Shown here: positions 6,383 to 6,544 of the stretch, piece after piece
Layout: each line of letters begins with the position of its first letter
Numbering within the stretch: the stretch's first letter is position 1
Assembly (NCBI GenBank): GCA_017880705.1
Contig: JADGRS010000185.1
Coordinates: 1-6,544 of the forward strand
Reading direction: 5' to 3'
Origin: Burkholderiales bacterium
Lineage (GTDB): Bacteria; Pseudomonadota; Gammaproteobacteria; Burkholderiales; Usitatibacteraceae
DNA length: 6,544 nucleotides
The notes under the pieces: model-generated
Databases searched by the model: none
The model's input: the letters and a program-made list of their open reading frames with translations, nothing else
Told to the model about the DNA's origin: nothing
Program-made: the position numbers and the translations under genes

Positions 6383-6540
6383 GACGATCACACGGAGAAC
6401 ACGGAGGTCGCACGGAGCACACGGAGAACTGCAACTGCTCAATAGTGGCGCGCCGATTGATACTTGGCCACGAATTTCACGCTCGGGAGGCTTCTCCGTG
6501 GATCTCCGTGCGACCTCCGTGTTCTCCGCGTGACCGTCTT
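6381..6540. repeat. Long imperfect inverted repeat made of CACGGAG units
   Basis: The left arm 6381-6417 is complementary to 6504-6540 at 35 of 37 positions; mismatches fall at 6387 and 6392. After a one-base offset, CACGGAGAA (6420-6428) pairs with 6492-6500, leaving a 63-nt centre (6429-6491). Each arm is built from a heptamer: CACGGAG at 6391, 6400, 6411 and 6420, and its complement CTCCGTG at 6494, 6504 and 6515, with variant CTCCGCG at 6524. The arm starts with the last two bases of the preceding TAA stop. The centre has no open frame of note and is less GC-rich than the genes. It resembles dispersed intergenic repeats of the CACGGAGAACACGGAG type that I recall from several proteobacterial genomes (recollection, not checked). 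It may be a MITE- or REP-like element; no transposase is visible, and the right flank is lost at the window edge. Confidence 0.85.
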
Positions 6541-6544
6541 GAAT

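Noticed and set aside
6383..6544. CRISPR array at the right end, suggested by repeated CACGGAG units
   Set aside because: The repeat units are only 7 bp with 2-4 nt linkers and occur in both orientations as an inverted repeat, with no spacer-length intervals.

Overview
This window is GC-rich and densely coded. It reads as chromosomal DNA of a proteobacterium, most likely a betaproteobacterium. That placement is an inference from three things: a large-type NAD-glutamate dehydrogenase, a GltIJKL set very close to the enterobacterial one, and strong G/C preference at third codon positions. I see no phage, integrase, transposase, tRNA, rRNA or CRISPR array.

Layout. Positions 1-1609 (minus strand) hold the first 536 codons of a large NAD-specific glutamate dehydrogenase, cut by the left edge before its catalytic domain. 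A 133-bp divergent spacer (1610-1742) carries a candidate promoter, a small dyad and a strong ribosome binding site. Positions 1743-4883 (plus strand) hold a complete glutamate/aspartate ABC importer in the order binding protein (gltI), permease (gltJ), permease (gltK), ATPase (gltL). A hairpin with a T-tract lies between gltI and gltJ, and gltJ and gltK abut with no spacer. A 106-bp spacer with a GC-rich dyad follows. Then comes an uncharacterised, probably exported, six-cysteine protein (4990-6084), and a small DUF167/YggU-family gene (about 6092-6382). The window ends in a roughly 160-bp long inverted repeat built from iterated CACGGAG heptamers. It starts at the YggU stop codon.

How the genes work together. 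The importer brings glutamate and aspartate into the cytoplasm, and the divergent dehydrogenase deaminates glutamate to 2-oxoglutarate, so the left half looks like a glutamate uptake-and-catabolism locus. The hairpin after gltI probably lets the binding protein be made in excess over the membrane and ATPase parts. The two genes on the right have no evident link to transport.

I do not see a clear new multi-gene system. The items most worth a second look are the terminal inverted repeat and the uncharacterised cysteine-patterned exported protein.
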